DNA of 28,748 bases from Lachnospiraceae bacterium UBA7054. Lineage in GTDB: Bacteria; Bacillota; Clostridia; Lachnospirales; Lachnospiraceae. The translations under genes were made by a program, and so were the position numbers. Shown here piece by piece: positions 16,049 to 25,060 of the stretch (position 1 is its first letter; each line of letters opens with the position of its first letter). Location: NCBI GenBank assembly GCA_002492725.1, contig DLAF01000033.1, forward strand, positions 1 through 28,748, given 5' to 3'. Below the pieces are notes generated by a model. It was not told the origin of the DNA and made no database searches. It worked only from the letters and a program-made list of their open reading frames with translations.

Positions 16049-17916
16049 GAAAAGAGAATGCGGGATTTCGAACGGCATTTGTATCAGAAGAAGGAACGAA
16101 ACTGCTCAACCGGGATTATTTTGCCTATGTGGAAATGGACGATTATGCCTGTTATGTGGCGGCGGACAGTCTGGACGATGAGAAGGAGGAAAACAGCGCC
16201 GAGATCGTCGTAGAGTGCATTTTGAGGGAATTTACGGAACATCCTGCCATGAATTCCATTTCTCTGAAAAGAATGATCAAAAAGGCGCACAGGGAACTGC
16301 TTGGGAATCCAAAGGGGCTGCGGCTGCGGGCCTGTGTGTCGATGGTGGTAACGAACTATGTAAAGTGCAGATATCTGACGGTGGGAAATACCCGTTTCGC
16401 CCTGCTTCGCAATGACAGAATCCTATACGAAAGCAAAGATCAGTCGCTGACGGAAAATCTGGTGGAGGCAGATGTGGTCGCGCGGGACAAAGCGGCCCTC
16501 CATGAGGAGCGCAATAACCTGTACTCCTATCTGGGGCAGGTAAACGGCAGGATGCAGATACAGGTTTCCCGCAAACGCAAGCTGATGAACGGAGACATTT
16601 TCCTGCTTTATACAAGGGGCATCTGGGAGAACTGCGATCGCGTAGATCTTAAGGATGCGGCAAAGGAAGTGAGTACGCCGCAGGAGATGGCGGACAATCT
16701 GGAAGAACTCATCCTGTGCGGGCAGAAGGGAGAGATCGATAACTACACGCTGGCCGTTACGTTTGTGGATAAGGTATATTTGAATCCCAAGAAGCGCTGG
16801 ACGCTAAAGAAAGTATTGGCGATCGTGATCCCTGTTATGATCGTATTGCTGATTCTTGGCATTACGCTGTTTGTGCGCTTCCGTATTCGCTCCGGCTGGA
16901 AAAGGGATATGCGGCAGCACAGGGAAGCTGCGGACCAATATGCGGCATATGACAATTACGCGCCGGCGGTGGAGGAATATAAACAGTCCGGCGAGCTGGC
17001 AAAGAAGCTGAAGGATCAGAACAGTCAGGAGGAGGCGGAGAGCAGACGTCTTTTGGCGGAGCAGATCCTGCTTGCGGATCAGGCCATGGAGGAAGGAGAT
17101 TACAACAAGGCGCTTGAGCTGTATGAAAAGGCAAAGGAACTTTCTGACAAAAGCGGGGGCGTCGGCGCAGAGCATATCAAAGAACAGCTATCTAAGATTG
17201 GCAAGTATCAGGAATTGTATGAGCTTTTGGAGAGCGCGGAAAACAAGGAAAATTACGGCGATTATGCGGGCGCGGCCGAACTGTACAAAAAGGCCAAAGG
17301 GATCGCTTCCGGACTTTACGACCAGGATGCGAGAAAGGAGGCGCTTGATAAGCAGCGGGCGGCGGAGGAAGCACTGGAAAAACTGCGGCAGGAGCAGATG
17401 GCCGAGTTGGAAGAAAAGATCCAAAAGTCCATTGAGGATGAAAAGGTCGCACAGGAATTGGCTGATCAGGAGCTTATGAATGATAAAAAGAATGCGCTGG
17501 AATTGGAGAGCAAGGGCAATGAGATGATGAATCAGGAGGATTATGTCAGCGCCATTCCCTATTTTGAGACGGCTGCGAGCATGTACGAGGATCTGGGGAT
17601 GGATGATCGCGCGGCGGTTTTAAGGGAGAAGATCGAAGCCTGCAAGAAACTGGCGGAGGAGGCCAAGCGCAAAGCAGCGGAAGAAGCGGAGAAACAGTCA
17701 AAGGAGGAAAAGGCGGCGGAAGATGCAAAGGCAGCGGCAGAGGAAGCAAGAAAGGCGGCGCAGGAGTTAAAGGACGCCGAGAAAGATAAAGCGCTGGAAG
17801 AGGCTAAAAAGGCGGCGGAAGAGGCGAAGAAAGCGGCGGAGGAGGCGAAGAAGGCCGCTGAAGAAAAGAAAAAGGAAGATAAAGAAGAGGAAAAAGAGAA
17901 GGAAAAGGAAGAATAA
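16045..17916 (+). CDS. PP2C-like domain, membrane segment, TPR-like repeats and Lys/Ala/Glu tail
   Basis: The protein has 623 residues. Residues 1-245 follow the PP2C layout (LLNRDYFAYVEMDDYACYVAADS ... GNTRFALLRNDRIL ... DNYTLAVTF), but the metal-binding Asp-Gly is Asp-Ser and the NED motif is NRD, so it may be a pseudophosphatase. One membrane segment (about 256-277, VLAIVIPVMIVLLILGITLF) follows. Beyond it are four TPR-like helical pairs (near 295, 346, 402 and 495, for example EGDYNKALELYEKAKEL) and a tail from about 535 of heptad-like Lys/Ala/Glu repeats ending in KEEEKEKEKEE, likely a long helix or coiled coil. By simple topology the repeats lie outside the membrane and may reach across the cell wall. 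The next gene's ATG follows the stop codon directly. Confidence 0.75.
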   Translation: MRKENAGFRTAFVSEEGTKLLNRDYFAYVEMDDYACYVAADSLDDEKEENSAEIVVECILREFTEHPAMNSISLKRMIKKAHRELLGNPKGLRLRACVSMVVTNYVKCRYLTVGNTRFALLRNDRILYESKDQSLTENLVEADVVARDKAALHEERNNLYSYLGQVNGRMQIQVSRKRKLMNGDIFLLYTRGIWENCDRVDLKDAAKEVSTPQEMADNLEELILCGQKGEIDNYTLAVTFVDKVYLNPKKRWTLKKVLAIVIPVMIVLLILGITLFVRFRIRSGWKRDMRQHREAADQYAAYDNYAPAVEEYKQSGELAKKLKDQNSQEEAESRRLLAEQILLADQAMEEGDYNKALELYEKAKELSDKSGGVGAEHIKEQLSKIGKYQELYELLESAENKENYGDYAGAAELYKKAKGIASGLYDQDARKEALDKQRAAEEALEKLRQEQMAELEEKIQKSIEDEKVAQELADQELMNDKKNALELESKGNEMMNQEDYVSAIPYFETAASMYEDLGMDDRAAVLREKIEACKKLAEEAKRKAAEEAEKQSKEEKAAEDAKAAAEEARKAAQELKDAEKDKALEEAKKAAEEAKKAAEEAKKAAEEKKKEDKEEEKEKEKEE

Positions 17917-20412
17917 ATGGGATACAGCTACAGATTATCCGAACATGCGGGAGAAAAAACGAAGGAGACTGCGGTCTATCATCTGGAGCAGCTGAACGGG
18001 ATGACGACCTATCAGCTTAGGGAGATCTGTCAAAAAGAACGGCTGGTGGTCCCCATGGGCAGCAGGATGGAGCGGGAGGAACTGATTCGCTTTATCATGC
18101 GCTATCGGGGCATCCGTGAGCACAGGCATATTACGGGATATGCCGAAGAGGGGATGGAACGGCTGCAGAACTTTCTGGACAAGGTGAAACTGCTGGAGGA
18201 GGAGAAAGCGCAGATTGCGTATCCGGCACATCTGGTCCTCTACGAGGAGGAAGGGATCGAGCTGACGGACCACTACGAGGTATCAGCCAATTTTCCTCTG
18301 TATGAGGGGAATCTTTTGCTGGTGGATGAACAGAACCGCATTGATACCTGTCTGTATCTGAAACAGGGGGCGGGCGGAACTTTCTGCCTGTTAAAGGGGG
18401 ATGCAGTCCCGGTCCCAAAGATGGAAAATCATAAGTTTTCCCTGCTGTATTTTAAGCGGGAGGAAGTCTCCGAGCTTTTGTATGATCTGTATTACGGAAG
18501 ACAGAGCACCATTCCGGGACAGGCGGCCTGTATCAGGACACCGCTTCTTTCGGTGGATCTGCAGCCGACCAAAGAAACGCCCCTGCCGCTTATCATAGAT
18601 TTTGGAAGCTCCAATACCACGATGGGGACGTATGAAGACGACGGCAGCGTGCGGATCGTGCGCGTTGCGGATACGGAAGGGGAGCAGTATCGGGAGAGCG
18701 AGATGATTCCCAGCGTAATCGGTGTAGCCGGTGTGGAAGATGGCAAACCGATCTACCGTTTCGGGTATGCGGCAAGGCATCTGGCGGCTGTCTCTTATCA
18801 TGACGAAGACTGCCCCGTGTTTTACGATATCAAACGCTGGGTGAGCGCGCCGGAAAGAGAGCAGGAAGTAATTACCGGGGACGGCATCAAGATCAGACTC
18901 AGGCGCAAAGAGATGCTCTCGGCCTTTCTCGCCTATCTGATCCACACGGCGCAGCAGCAGTTTAAGTGCCGCTTCACCTGTATTCAGCTCCTTACACCGG
19001 TCAGGCAGAGGACGCGGTTTGAGGAACTGTTTCGGGAACTTTTGCCGGACTATCGGGTGGAATGCGTATTGGATGAAGGAATGGCGGTTCTCTTTCACAG
19101 CATCAACGAGCTGATCCTGGCGGGAAAATATGCGGAAGGTGTGTGGTATCAGGCACTCATCATGGACTGTGGCGGCGGGACGACCGATCTGACGGCCGGA
19201 AGATTCCGCATTCGCAATAACCGTGTTTCTTATGAGGTGGATCTGGAGACCGGTTATGAAAACGGTAATACGAATTTCGGCGGAAACAATCTGACCTTTC
19301 GGATTTTGCAACTTTTGAAACTGAAACTTCTGGAGGCACTCGGAGAGGACGGATTCCACTTCGAAGCGGCGTTTTCCCTAAAGGACAGAGAGGCAGGGGA
19401 GCGGCTTGATCATATGTATGAGATGGCGGAAAGCCATCTGCCCACCCGCTTTGCAGAGTATGAGCGCAGGGGCAGGGAAGAGTATTTCCGGGTGAAAAAT
19501 AACTACTATTATCTGTTTGGCATTGCGGAGACGATCAAGGAAAGTTTTTTTCAAAAAGCACTGCGTTATGAGTTAAAAACGGGGTGTGGGGAGGAAGTAC
19601 CGTTAGATAAGTGGCGGCTTTCCATTATGGACCGCGGACGGCTGGTATCCTGCAGAAAAGATTTTTCCGTGCTGTTTTATCTGTATGAGATCGAAAATCT
19701 CCTGCGGATCGATATCTATGAACTGATGACCCGCTTTCTGGAAAAACCTTTTATGAGCGGGGAACTTTCGGAGTACGGGATGCTGAAACTGACGGGACAG
19801 TCCTGTAAATCCAGTCTGTTTACCGAAGCGCTCAAGGAGTTTGTACCCGGGCGGCTGATCCGAAACGAGCGGGATCTGGAACAGGGAAGCGAACTGAAGA
19901 TGTGCTGCCTCGAGGGAGCGATCAGCTATTTTAAGAACCTGAAGCTGGGCTATATGAAAATCAACCAGAAATACAGAGTCAATGCGCTGCCCTATGAGGT
20001 GACGGCCTATACCCATGAGAACCGGGAGAAGATACTGATCCACAGCCTGCGCAAGGAGCAGGACATCGGCTGTATTTCACGCTTCAAGATTGGAGAACAG
20101 TTAGATCTTTATCTGAGAGACGAGACGGGGAACCGGCTTAGGGCTTATCACTTTGGCTATAACGTGACTTCCTTTATCCATGTGACGCAGGAGAACTTTA
20201 ATGAACAGTATGCGGGCACGGTCATTCAGGAAGAGACCGACATCATCGTGGAGGGAGAGATCAAATTTTTCGTCTGGCCGGCCAGGGACCAATGGGGTTT
20301 TGTTGTACTGCCGGTACTGCGCGAGAACGAACTGCTCAAACGGGGTGAGGAGACCTTCTTTGCCTTTGAGGATGATACATGGGAAGAGAATTTCTTTGAC
20401 GGAAGGAAATAG
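17917..20412 (+). CDS. Hsp70/actin-fold ATPase with N-terminal SAP-like module
   Basis: An 831-residue soluble protein. Residues 24-60 (MTTYQLREICQKERLVVPMG) resemble a SAP or Rho-N type helix-turn-helix module. The actin-fold ATPase core begins near 225 with phosphate-1 LIIDFGSSNTTMGTY (Asp228), has a connecting block CVLDEGMAVLFHSINE, and phosphate-2 LIMDCGGGTTDLTAG (Asp417). The C-terminal 300 residues are not the DnaK substrate domain and are unfamiliar. It sits in an operon with a J-domain protein, so the two probably form a dedicated chaperone pair, perhaps for folding or recycling sheath or for loading effectors. No ClpV-type AAA+ ATPase is seen, but equating the two would be speculation. 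Confidence 0.85.
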   Translation: MGYSYRLSEHAGEKTKETAVYHLEQLNGMTTYQLREICQKERLVVPMGSRMEREELIRFIMRYRGIREHRHITGYAEEGMERLQNFLDKVKLLEEEKAQIAYPAHLVLYEEEGIELTDHYEVSANFPLYEGNLLLVDEQNRIDTCLYLKQGAGGTFCLLKGDAVPVPKMENHKFSLLYFKREEVSELLYDLYYGRQSTIPGQAACIRTPLLSVDLQPTKETPLPLIIDFGSSNTTMGTYEDDGSVRIVRVADTEGEQYRESEMIPSVIGVAGVEDGKPIYRFGYAARHLAAVSYHDEDCPVFYDIKRWVSAPEREQEVITGDGIKIRLRRKEMLSAFLAYLIHTAQQQFKCRFTCIQLLTPVRQRTRFEELFRELLPDYRVECVLDEGMAVLFHSINELILAGKYAEGVWYQALIMDCGGGTTDLTAGRFRIRNNRVSYEVDLETGYENGNTNFGGNNLTFRILQLLKLKLLEALGEDGFHFEAAFSLKDREAGERLDHMYEMAESHLPTRFAEYERRGREEYFRVKNNYYYLFGIAETIKESFFQKALRYELKTGCGEEVPLDKWRLSIMDRGRLVSCRKDFSVLFYLYEIENLLRIDIYELMTRFLEKPFMSGELSEYGMLKLTGQSCKSSLFTEALKEFVPGRLIRNERDLEQGSELKMCCLEGAISYFKNLKLGYMKINQKYRVNALPYEVTAYTHENREKILIHSLRKEQDIGCISRFKIGEQLDLYLRDETGNRLRAYHFGYNVTSFIHVTQENFNEQYAGTVIQEETDIIVEGEIKFFVWPARDQWGFVVLPVLRENELLKRGEETFFAFEDDTWEENFFDGRK

Positions 20413-20415
20413 CGT

Positions 20416-21702
20416 ATGACGGACATGGAGGAAATGATCAAGCAGGAGATCAGCAGGATCGACGGTCTGCAGGAACGGATCGTATTTAAGGATATCATCG
20501 AGCGGCTGTTTTTGTCTTTGTATGAGACCAATCAGGAGATGTATCGGGAATTGGAAAGCCGCATCATGGATGATCTGGCCTTTGATCTAAACCGCTACCG
20601 GATCACCGTGGGGATCGTGGAAAAGGCGTATCTGGATCCGTCGCATCATTTGCTCTCGCCCATCAGAGAAGAGGATATGGCTGCCCGGGAATATGAAATG
20701 CCGGAGCTGATGCGGCAGCTTGCCGAGGAGGGACGAAGCCTTGTCAGAACCTGTTTCATGGAATATGACTACATGGGCATTCAAAAACTGCTTTCTAAGG
20801 AGCGGATCGGGGGAAAAATCTACACGGATCAGGGCGAATATCCCGCAGAATTTGCCGTAAGTCAAAACAGGGAATATCTTGAGGAGATCAGTCATTTGTA
20901 CGAGGTGTTTGTCAGCAACGGCGTGCCCTGGCAGACGGTCAACGCTCCGTATCTGTATAAATTTATCGATGTGCATCTTTTAAAGCTGCCGGAGGAGATC
21001 ACGGCGGCACAGAAGATCATAAAGATTGAGCCTGATTTTGAGGAATATGCACAGTGGGCGCATGACGACCTGATCCCCATTTGGAATATCCGCAAGCTAA
21101 AGATGGACAGCGTGGGATTTCCCGTTCCCTGCGAGGATCACAAGAGCTATGAACATACCATTTCCATCAGGGAGTACGGAAATGAGCATGTGTATCTGAT
21201 CGATGATGTGGCACATATCTACAGCATACGCCAGCGGGAAAACAGACTGCTCATCATGGGCGAGGAGGCGGAAGCGCGCAAATGGCAGGTCTATATGATA
21301 CGAAACGGCGAAAACCGTCGGTTCGACCGTTTTACTTATCCGCTGATGACGAACCAGCGCAAGGATGAATTTCTGGAAAGATTCAGCAGGAGACAGGGGT
21401 GGAGAGTCCGGACGGGAGGCGAGCTGGCCCGGTTGATACAGGGATACGGGATGGAAGATTATGTGGCGTATGAGGGGTATGAGATACAGGAGCGCGCAGA
21501 CACAGAGGAAACAGCGCAAACCTACGCCATGAATGATTTTATCCTGGATGAGATCCGGGAGAGAGAAGCTGCAAAACGGCTGGTTCTCCTGTTTCGAAAG
21601 AAAGGTAAGTTTCCCTTTTTGCTGCGGGATATCATGAGTTTTCTGGTGTCGGAGGTACAGCTTATGTATGGGGAATATATTTGCGAGGGAAGGCTTCTAT
21701 GA
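20416..21702 (+). CDS. Unknown conserved-looking protein, possible baseplate component (428 aa)
   Basis: A soluble protein of 428 residues rich in Glu, Arg and Tyr, with no signal peptide or membrane segment and no motif I recognise. It begins with a helical region (EEMIKQEISRIDGLQERIVF) and has a beta-rich part around 225-310 (YEHTISIREYGNEHVYLIDD). It lies 3 bases after the ATPase gene and overlaps the next gene by ATGA, inside the stretch between the tube genes and the VgrG genes where type VI and phage operons usually keep baseplate wedge genes. The baseplate suggestion rests on position only. Confidence 0.8.
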   Translation: MTDMEEMIKQEISRIDGLQERIVFKDIIERLFLSLYETNQEMYRELESRIMDDLAFDLNRYRITVGIVEKAYLDPSHHLLSPIREEDMAAREYEMPELMRQLAEEGRSLVRTCFMEYDYMGIQKLLSKERIGGKIYTDQGEYPAEFAVSQNREYLEEISHLYEVFVSNGVPWQTVNAPYLYKFIDVHLLKLPEEITAAQKIIKIEPDFEEYAQWAHDDLIPIWNIRKLKMDSVGFPVPCEDHKSYEHTISIREYGNEHVYLIDDVAHIYSIRQRENRLLIMGEEAEARKWQVYMIRNGENRRFDRFTYPLMTNQRKDEFLERFSRRQGWRVRTGGELARLIQGYGMEDYVAYEGYEIQERADTEETAQTYAMNDFILDEIREREAAKRLVLLFRKKGKFPFLLRDIMSFLVSEVQLMYGEYICEGRLL

Positions 21703-22394
21703 ATTATCTGTGGGAAATCCTGCTGCAGGCGAAGGCACAGGGAATAGAAGAAAAGGACATCCGCTTTCGACAGGCACGCTCCTACAGCCCTTATACAGAA
21801 CTGGCGGAGGAATGCCTGAATATCACCAGGCTGGAAGACCCCTGTCTGGTGGAACTCAATCCGAACTACCGGTTTCAGAGTGTGTTTCAGGAACTGTTCC
21901 ACCCGGATGTGACAGCGTATCCGGCACTGCGGGATGGCCTGTTTCAGCTTTTGATCCACCAGATCGGGGGAAACGACATCTGTGCGGGAATGACGAGGGA
22001 AGAATATTACAAAAAGATCCTCGGGCAGGCCTTTGCGGAAGGCGCGTATGGGACAAAGAAAAAGGAGGCCTATCTGCTGTTTCAGGGACGGGAACGGGAG
22101 ATCCTGCTGGAAGGCATCCTGACCCTTTATCGGGAGGGGGACAGCATAGAACTGTTCCGCCGCGTGATGACGGCCCTGATTCCCCGCTGCATCGTATACG
22201 GCAGCAACGACGATCCCTACGAACTTTTGATCTATGTGGGGGCAAGACAGACGGAGGCGCTGGAGAAGAAGGCGGACTTTGTGATCGATATGTTTTTGAA
22301 TATCCGCTATCAGACGGAATTGTACTATGTGTACCATTTCGGGATCATCGGGATGGAGGAGACGATGCAGGTGGGAGAAATCGCTATCTGCTGA
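21699..22394 (+). CDS. Unknown protein, possible baseplate component (231 aa)
   Basis: The start is the ATG at 21699, coupled to the previous stop (ATGA) and preceded by GAGGGAAGG; an in-frame TTG at 21681 is less likely. The 231-residue protein is soluble. Its N-terminus MNYLWEILLQAKAQGIEEKD and the segments RFQSVFQELFHPDV and FVIDMFLNIRYQTELYYVYH are suggestive of a structural protein, but I cannot name a family. The fixed order of this gene with its neighbours argues for a part of the same assembly. Confidence 0.8.
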   Translation: MNYLWEILLQAKAQGIEEKDIRFRQARSYSPYTELAEECLNITRLEDPCLVELNPNYRFQSVFQELFHPDVTAYPALRDGLFQLLIHQIGGNDICAGMTREEYYKKILGQAFAEGAYGTKKKEAYLLFQGREREILLEGILTLYREGDSIELFRRVMTALIPRCIVYGSNDDPYELLIYVGARQTEALEKKADFVIDMFLNIRYQTELYYVYHFGIIGMEETMQVGEIAIC

Positions 22395-22408
22395 CGGGAG
22401 GAACGAAC

Positions 22409-23182
22409 GTGTTTCGGTTTGAATATCCAATCTTTGAGCATAAAAACCTGTTAAAGAAAAGCATGCTGGACGCACTCAGGGATTACCCCCTAAAGCTGAG
22501 TCAAATGTACTTTGAAGGATACGGCGACGGCATTTTGAAGGGATGCGGTCTGCATTGGGATCAGGACGTATTGTATCTGGAAACGGGACTGCTCCACTAC
22601 CACGGGGAGATCTATCGGCTGGAAGAATCCTGCCCGTTAGCGTGTACCGCTACAGATCAGTTGACTTACCTTAAGGTGCGTTTTGCCACCGTGGATTACG
22701 AGCGGGGAAGGCGCGGCGGCATGGGAGAAATCCTGTTGAGTACCATCCCGGCGGAAAACGGGGAGATGGAGCTTGGACGGTTCCGCTTACAGGAGGGCGC
22801 CAGACTGCGGACTGCTTATGAGGGCTTCGAGGACTATCAGACGGAGTACGATACGGTCAACCGCATTCATGTGCCCTATGCCGGACCGGGAGGGGCGGGA
22901 CTCTGGCCGCAGCTTCTGAGAAATTATGCGACAGAGCTTTTGGAGACGGGAACGACGGATGCCTATGACGTCAGCTTTGCGATGACGGTGTTGGGGGCGG
23001 ACGGACAGGCGGCGCCTGCGTGTATCAGGGCCTATCTGGCGGGAGCGGGAGAAGAGACAGGGGAGCAGCTGTTAAACGGCGAATGCTATCAAAAGCTGCT
23101 GCGCATTTTGAAGAGCCGCCAAAGCGGGGGATTGGGACGGAAACAGGCGGAAAGCGTCAGGGGACAGATGATTTTGCTGTAG
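22409..23182 (+). CDS. Unknown beta-rich protein, possible baseplate or adaptor component (257 aa)
   Basis: The start is the GTG at 22409, 7 bases after GGGAGG; the frame is open far upstream, but that part only shadows the preceding gene. The sequence begins VFRFEYPIFEHKNLLKKSML. Its segment from DGILKGCGL to GLLHYHGEIYRLEE resembles the way N-termini of phage tail-fibre or baseplate-adaptor proteins read (a strand-turn-strand block with 'what is inside, then out' pattern), a weak likeness. It is the last gene before the base composition changes. The reading as an adaptor between baseplate and spike is inference. Confidence 0.75.
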   Translation: MFRFEYPIFEHKNLLKKSMLDALRDYPLKLSQMYFEGYGDGILKGCGLHWDQDVLYLETGLLHYHGEIYRLEESCPLACTATDQLTYLKVRFATVDYERGRRGGMGEILLSTIPAENGEMELGRFRLQEGARLRTAYEGFEDYQTEYDTVNRIHVPYAGPGGAGLWPQLLRNYATELLETGTTDAYDVSFAMTVLGADGQAAPACIRAYLAGAGEETGEQLLNGECYQKLLRILKSRQSGGLGRKQAESVRGQMILL

Positions 23183-23209
23183 CTATTAGTGCGATAAGGG
23201 AGAAGTCAT

Positions 23210-25060
23210 ATGGATGAGCGCATAGGTGATTTTATAAAAATCGGTGAGATAGAAGTACACTGTAATATTTCCATAGGTGAGTTGAAAAGCCTTTCCATCA
23301 AAGAACGAATGGGTATTCATACTGTTGTTGAGGTTGTTGTGGGTATTAAGTCTGGAAGTGTTGATATTGCGGAATTGGAATCTGCAGGGCAACCTTTAAA
23401 GATTACAGTAGATAAAGATGGTAAAAAGATATTGCTCTTTTGGGGAGTGATAGGGCAAATTATTAAGGATCAGAAATGTGATTATGAAGATTTATTAATC
23501 AGAGCGTATTCGCTGTCATGGCTTATGGATCTTGAGAAGAAAAACAGGTCATTTCAGGGAGAGACTTCTATAACAGAACTCATTCAAAAAATTAGTGAAG
23601 AACAGTCGTTTTCACTTTTATGCTCGGCGCAGGATAAAATGACAGAAGCTCCTTTCATTCAGTATAGGGAAACTGACTGGGATTTCATTAAGCGGCTGTC
23701 AACTCATTTGGGGGTTCCTGTCTATGCGGCAAATGACTACATGGGACAGGGAATCTGTGTGGGGCTCCAAGAGCAGGATACTCAAGAAGGAGTAGAAGTA
23801 ATATATGAAAAATGGTGCATGGATGAGGAACGTGCCAGAATAACGGATTTTGAGATCAAAAAGGCAATATATTATGAGATTATGACAGGACAGATTCTCC
23901 ATGTAGGGAAGGGAGTATGGTATAGAGATAAGGTATTCTGGCCATTTGCAGTAGATATTGTTTTACGGGATGGTATGTTACACTGTATCTCAAAACTGGC
24001 GGAGAAGGATTATCATACCACAGACAAATCATATAATCCATATCTGAAAGGATTATCTTTGATGGGAAAGGTGCTGAAGCGGGAAAAAGAAATGATTAAG
24101 ATACATCTGGATATTGATGAAGAACAGGATATGGAGAGCGCCCATTTTTATCCATGGATGCCTGAGCATGGGAATCTGGTCTATTGTATGCCGGAAGAAG
24201 AGAATGATATACGGCTGTTTGTTGCAGGAGTGGATGAAAGGGATGCCATGGGAATTGATTGTGTACGCCGTAATGGAAGTGCATGTGAGGAAACACAAAG
24301 CCCTCAGAATCGCTGGTTTTCCACGACTTATGATAAAAAAATGACATTGCAGCCATCTATGATGGAACTGACCGGTAAAGCGGATAACTCAAAGATTTCC
24401 CTGATGGACAGTATGGGAGAGAGCATTGTAAGTGATGGAAATATTTTGATTCAAGCTGCGGGAACAGTGGTTTTGCAAGGAACAAAAGTGAATATGAACG
24501 CATCCGGAGAGATTACAGCGATAAAAAGAGAGCTGGGAGACCCCGCAGTAGTAAATTTTTGTTACAATCTGGATGCAATGGGAAAACAGACGAAATTTCA
24601 TAATTTGGAGAAATTACCAATGAAAAATGTCCAGAAAGGTGGAAGCGGAGGCAGTGGAAGTCAGAGTGTATCACCGGAGCAGGCAGCGGCAGAAAAAGAA
24701 AAGAGAGAAAAATTAAGGTTTGAGATGCAGGAGCTTATGGAACGGGAGAAGGAGAAGAGCAACTATCATCTGGAAAACCACATCGTGAATATTGTCTCTG
24801 CTATTCCGCAAGTGGTAGAGCAGGATGAGATATCTCGGATAGCAATCGGTTTTCGTCCTATCTTAGGAGTTATGAGAAGGGACAGGAATGTTGTATATAG
24901 GCATAACGAAAGCATTGTCTCTTCCGCACCACAAGTCGTGAAGCGGAATGAGATATCTCAAGTAACAATTGGTTTTCAACCTGTTTTAGGAACTATGAAA
25001 GGAGAACGAAATGTCGGATACAGTCATGAATGGAGCGATAGGGAAAAGCCCAATCATTGA
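23210..25060 (+). CDS. VgrG-like spike protein 1 with C-terminal repeat extension
   Basis: The 616-residue protein has the VgrG (gp27-gp5) layout: a gpD/gp27-like part with IQYRETDWDFIKRLSTHLG at about 151-169, the most telling motif; an OB-fold-like part near 290-350 (HGNLVYCMPEEENDIRLFVA); and a beta-helix needle near 395-445 (SIVSDGNILIQAAGTVVLQG). After a Gly/Ser linker and a charged helix comes an extension of two 41-residue repeats (from about 528). VgrG trimers cap the tube and carry effectors. GGAG lies 8 bases before the ATG. The gene is distinctly more A+T-rich than those upstream. The extension may be an adaptor or effector part. It overlaps the next ORF by 50 bases. Confidence 0.82.
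   Translation: MDERIGDFIKIGEIEVHCNISIGELKSLSIKERMGIHTVVEVVVGIKSGSVDIAELESAGQPLKITVDKDGKKILLFWGVIGQIIKDQKCDYEDLLIRAYSLSWLMDLEKKNRSFQGETSITELIQKISEEQSFSLLCSAQDKMTEAPFIQYRETDWDFIKRLSTHLGVPVYAANDYMGQGICVGLQEQDTQEGVEVIYEKWCMDEERARITDFEIKKAIYYEIMTGQILHVGKGVWYRDKVFWPFAVDIVLRDGMLHCISKLAEKDYHTTDKSYNPYLKGLSLMGKVLKREKEMIKIHLDIDEEQDMESAHFYPWMPEHGNLVYCMPEEENDIRLFVAGVDERDAMGIDCVRRNGSACEETQSPQNRWFSTTYDKKMTLQPSMMELTGKADNSKISLMDSMGESIVSDGNILIQAAGTVVLQGTKVNMNASGEITAIKRELGDPAVVNFCYNLDAMGKQTKFHNLEKLPMKNVQKGGSGGSGSQSVSPEQAAAEKEKREKLRFEMQELMEREKEKSNYHLENHIVNIVSAIPQVVEQDEISRIAIGFRPILGVMRRDRNVVYRHNESIVSSAPQVVKRNEISQVTIGFQPVLGTMKGERNVGYSHEWSDREKPNH
24791..25023 (+). repeat. Tandem 123-base (41-residue) repeat in the VgrG1 tail
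   Basis: ATTGTCTCT begins copies at 24791 and 24914. The encoded copies share IVSxxPQVV, EIS and IGFxPxLGxM followed by RNVxYxH, with many base differences between them. The second copy also contains the ribosome site and start of the next ORF. Confidence 0.7.

Noticed and set aside
18391..19359. Minus-strand frame of 322 codons inside the Hsp70-like gene
   Set aside because: The plus strand carries intact ATPase motifs; this frame lacks a ribosome site and any motif.
17917..20412. Cell-shape (MreB) or plasmid-partition (ParM) actin instead of Hsp70-like
   Set aside because: The protein is far too long, has an extra N-terminal module and C-terminal half, and occurs with a J-domain partner.
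21668..22408. Long plus-strand frame upstream of the 257-residue protein
   Set aside because: The upstream 247 codons are Gly/Arg/Pro-rich nonsense that overlap a well-supported gene in another frame; the GTG at 22409 has its own ribosome site.
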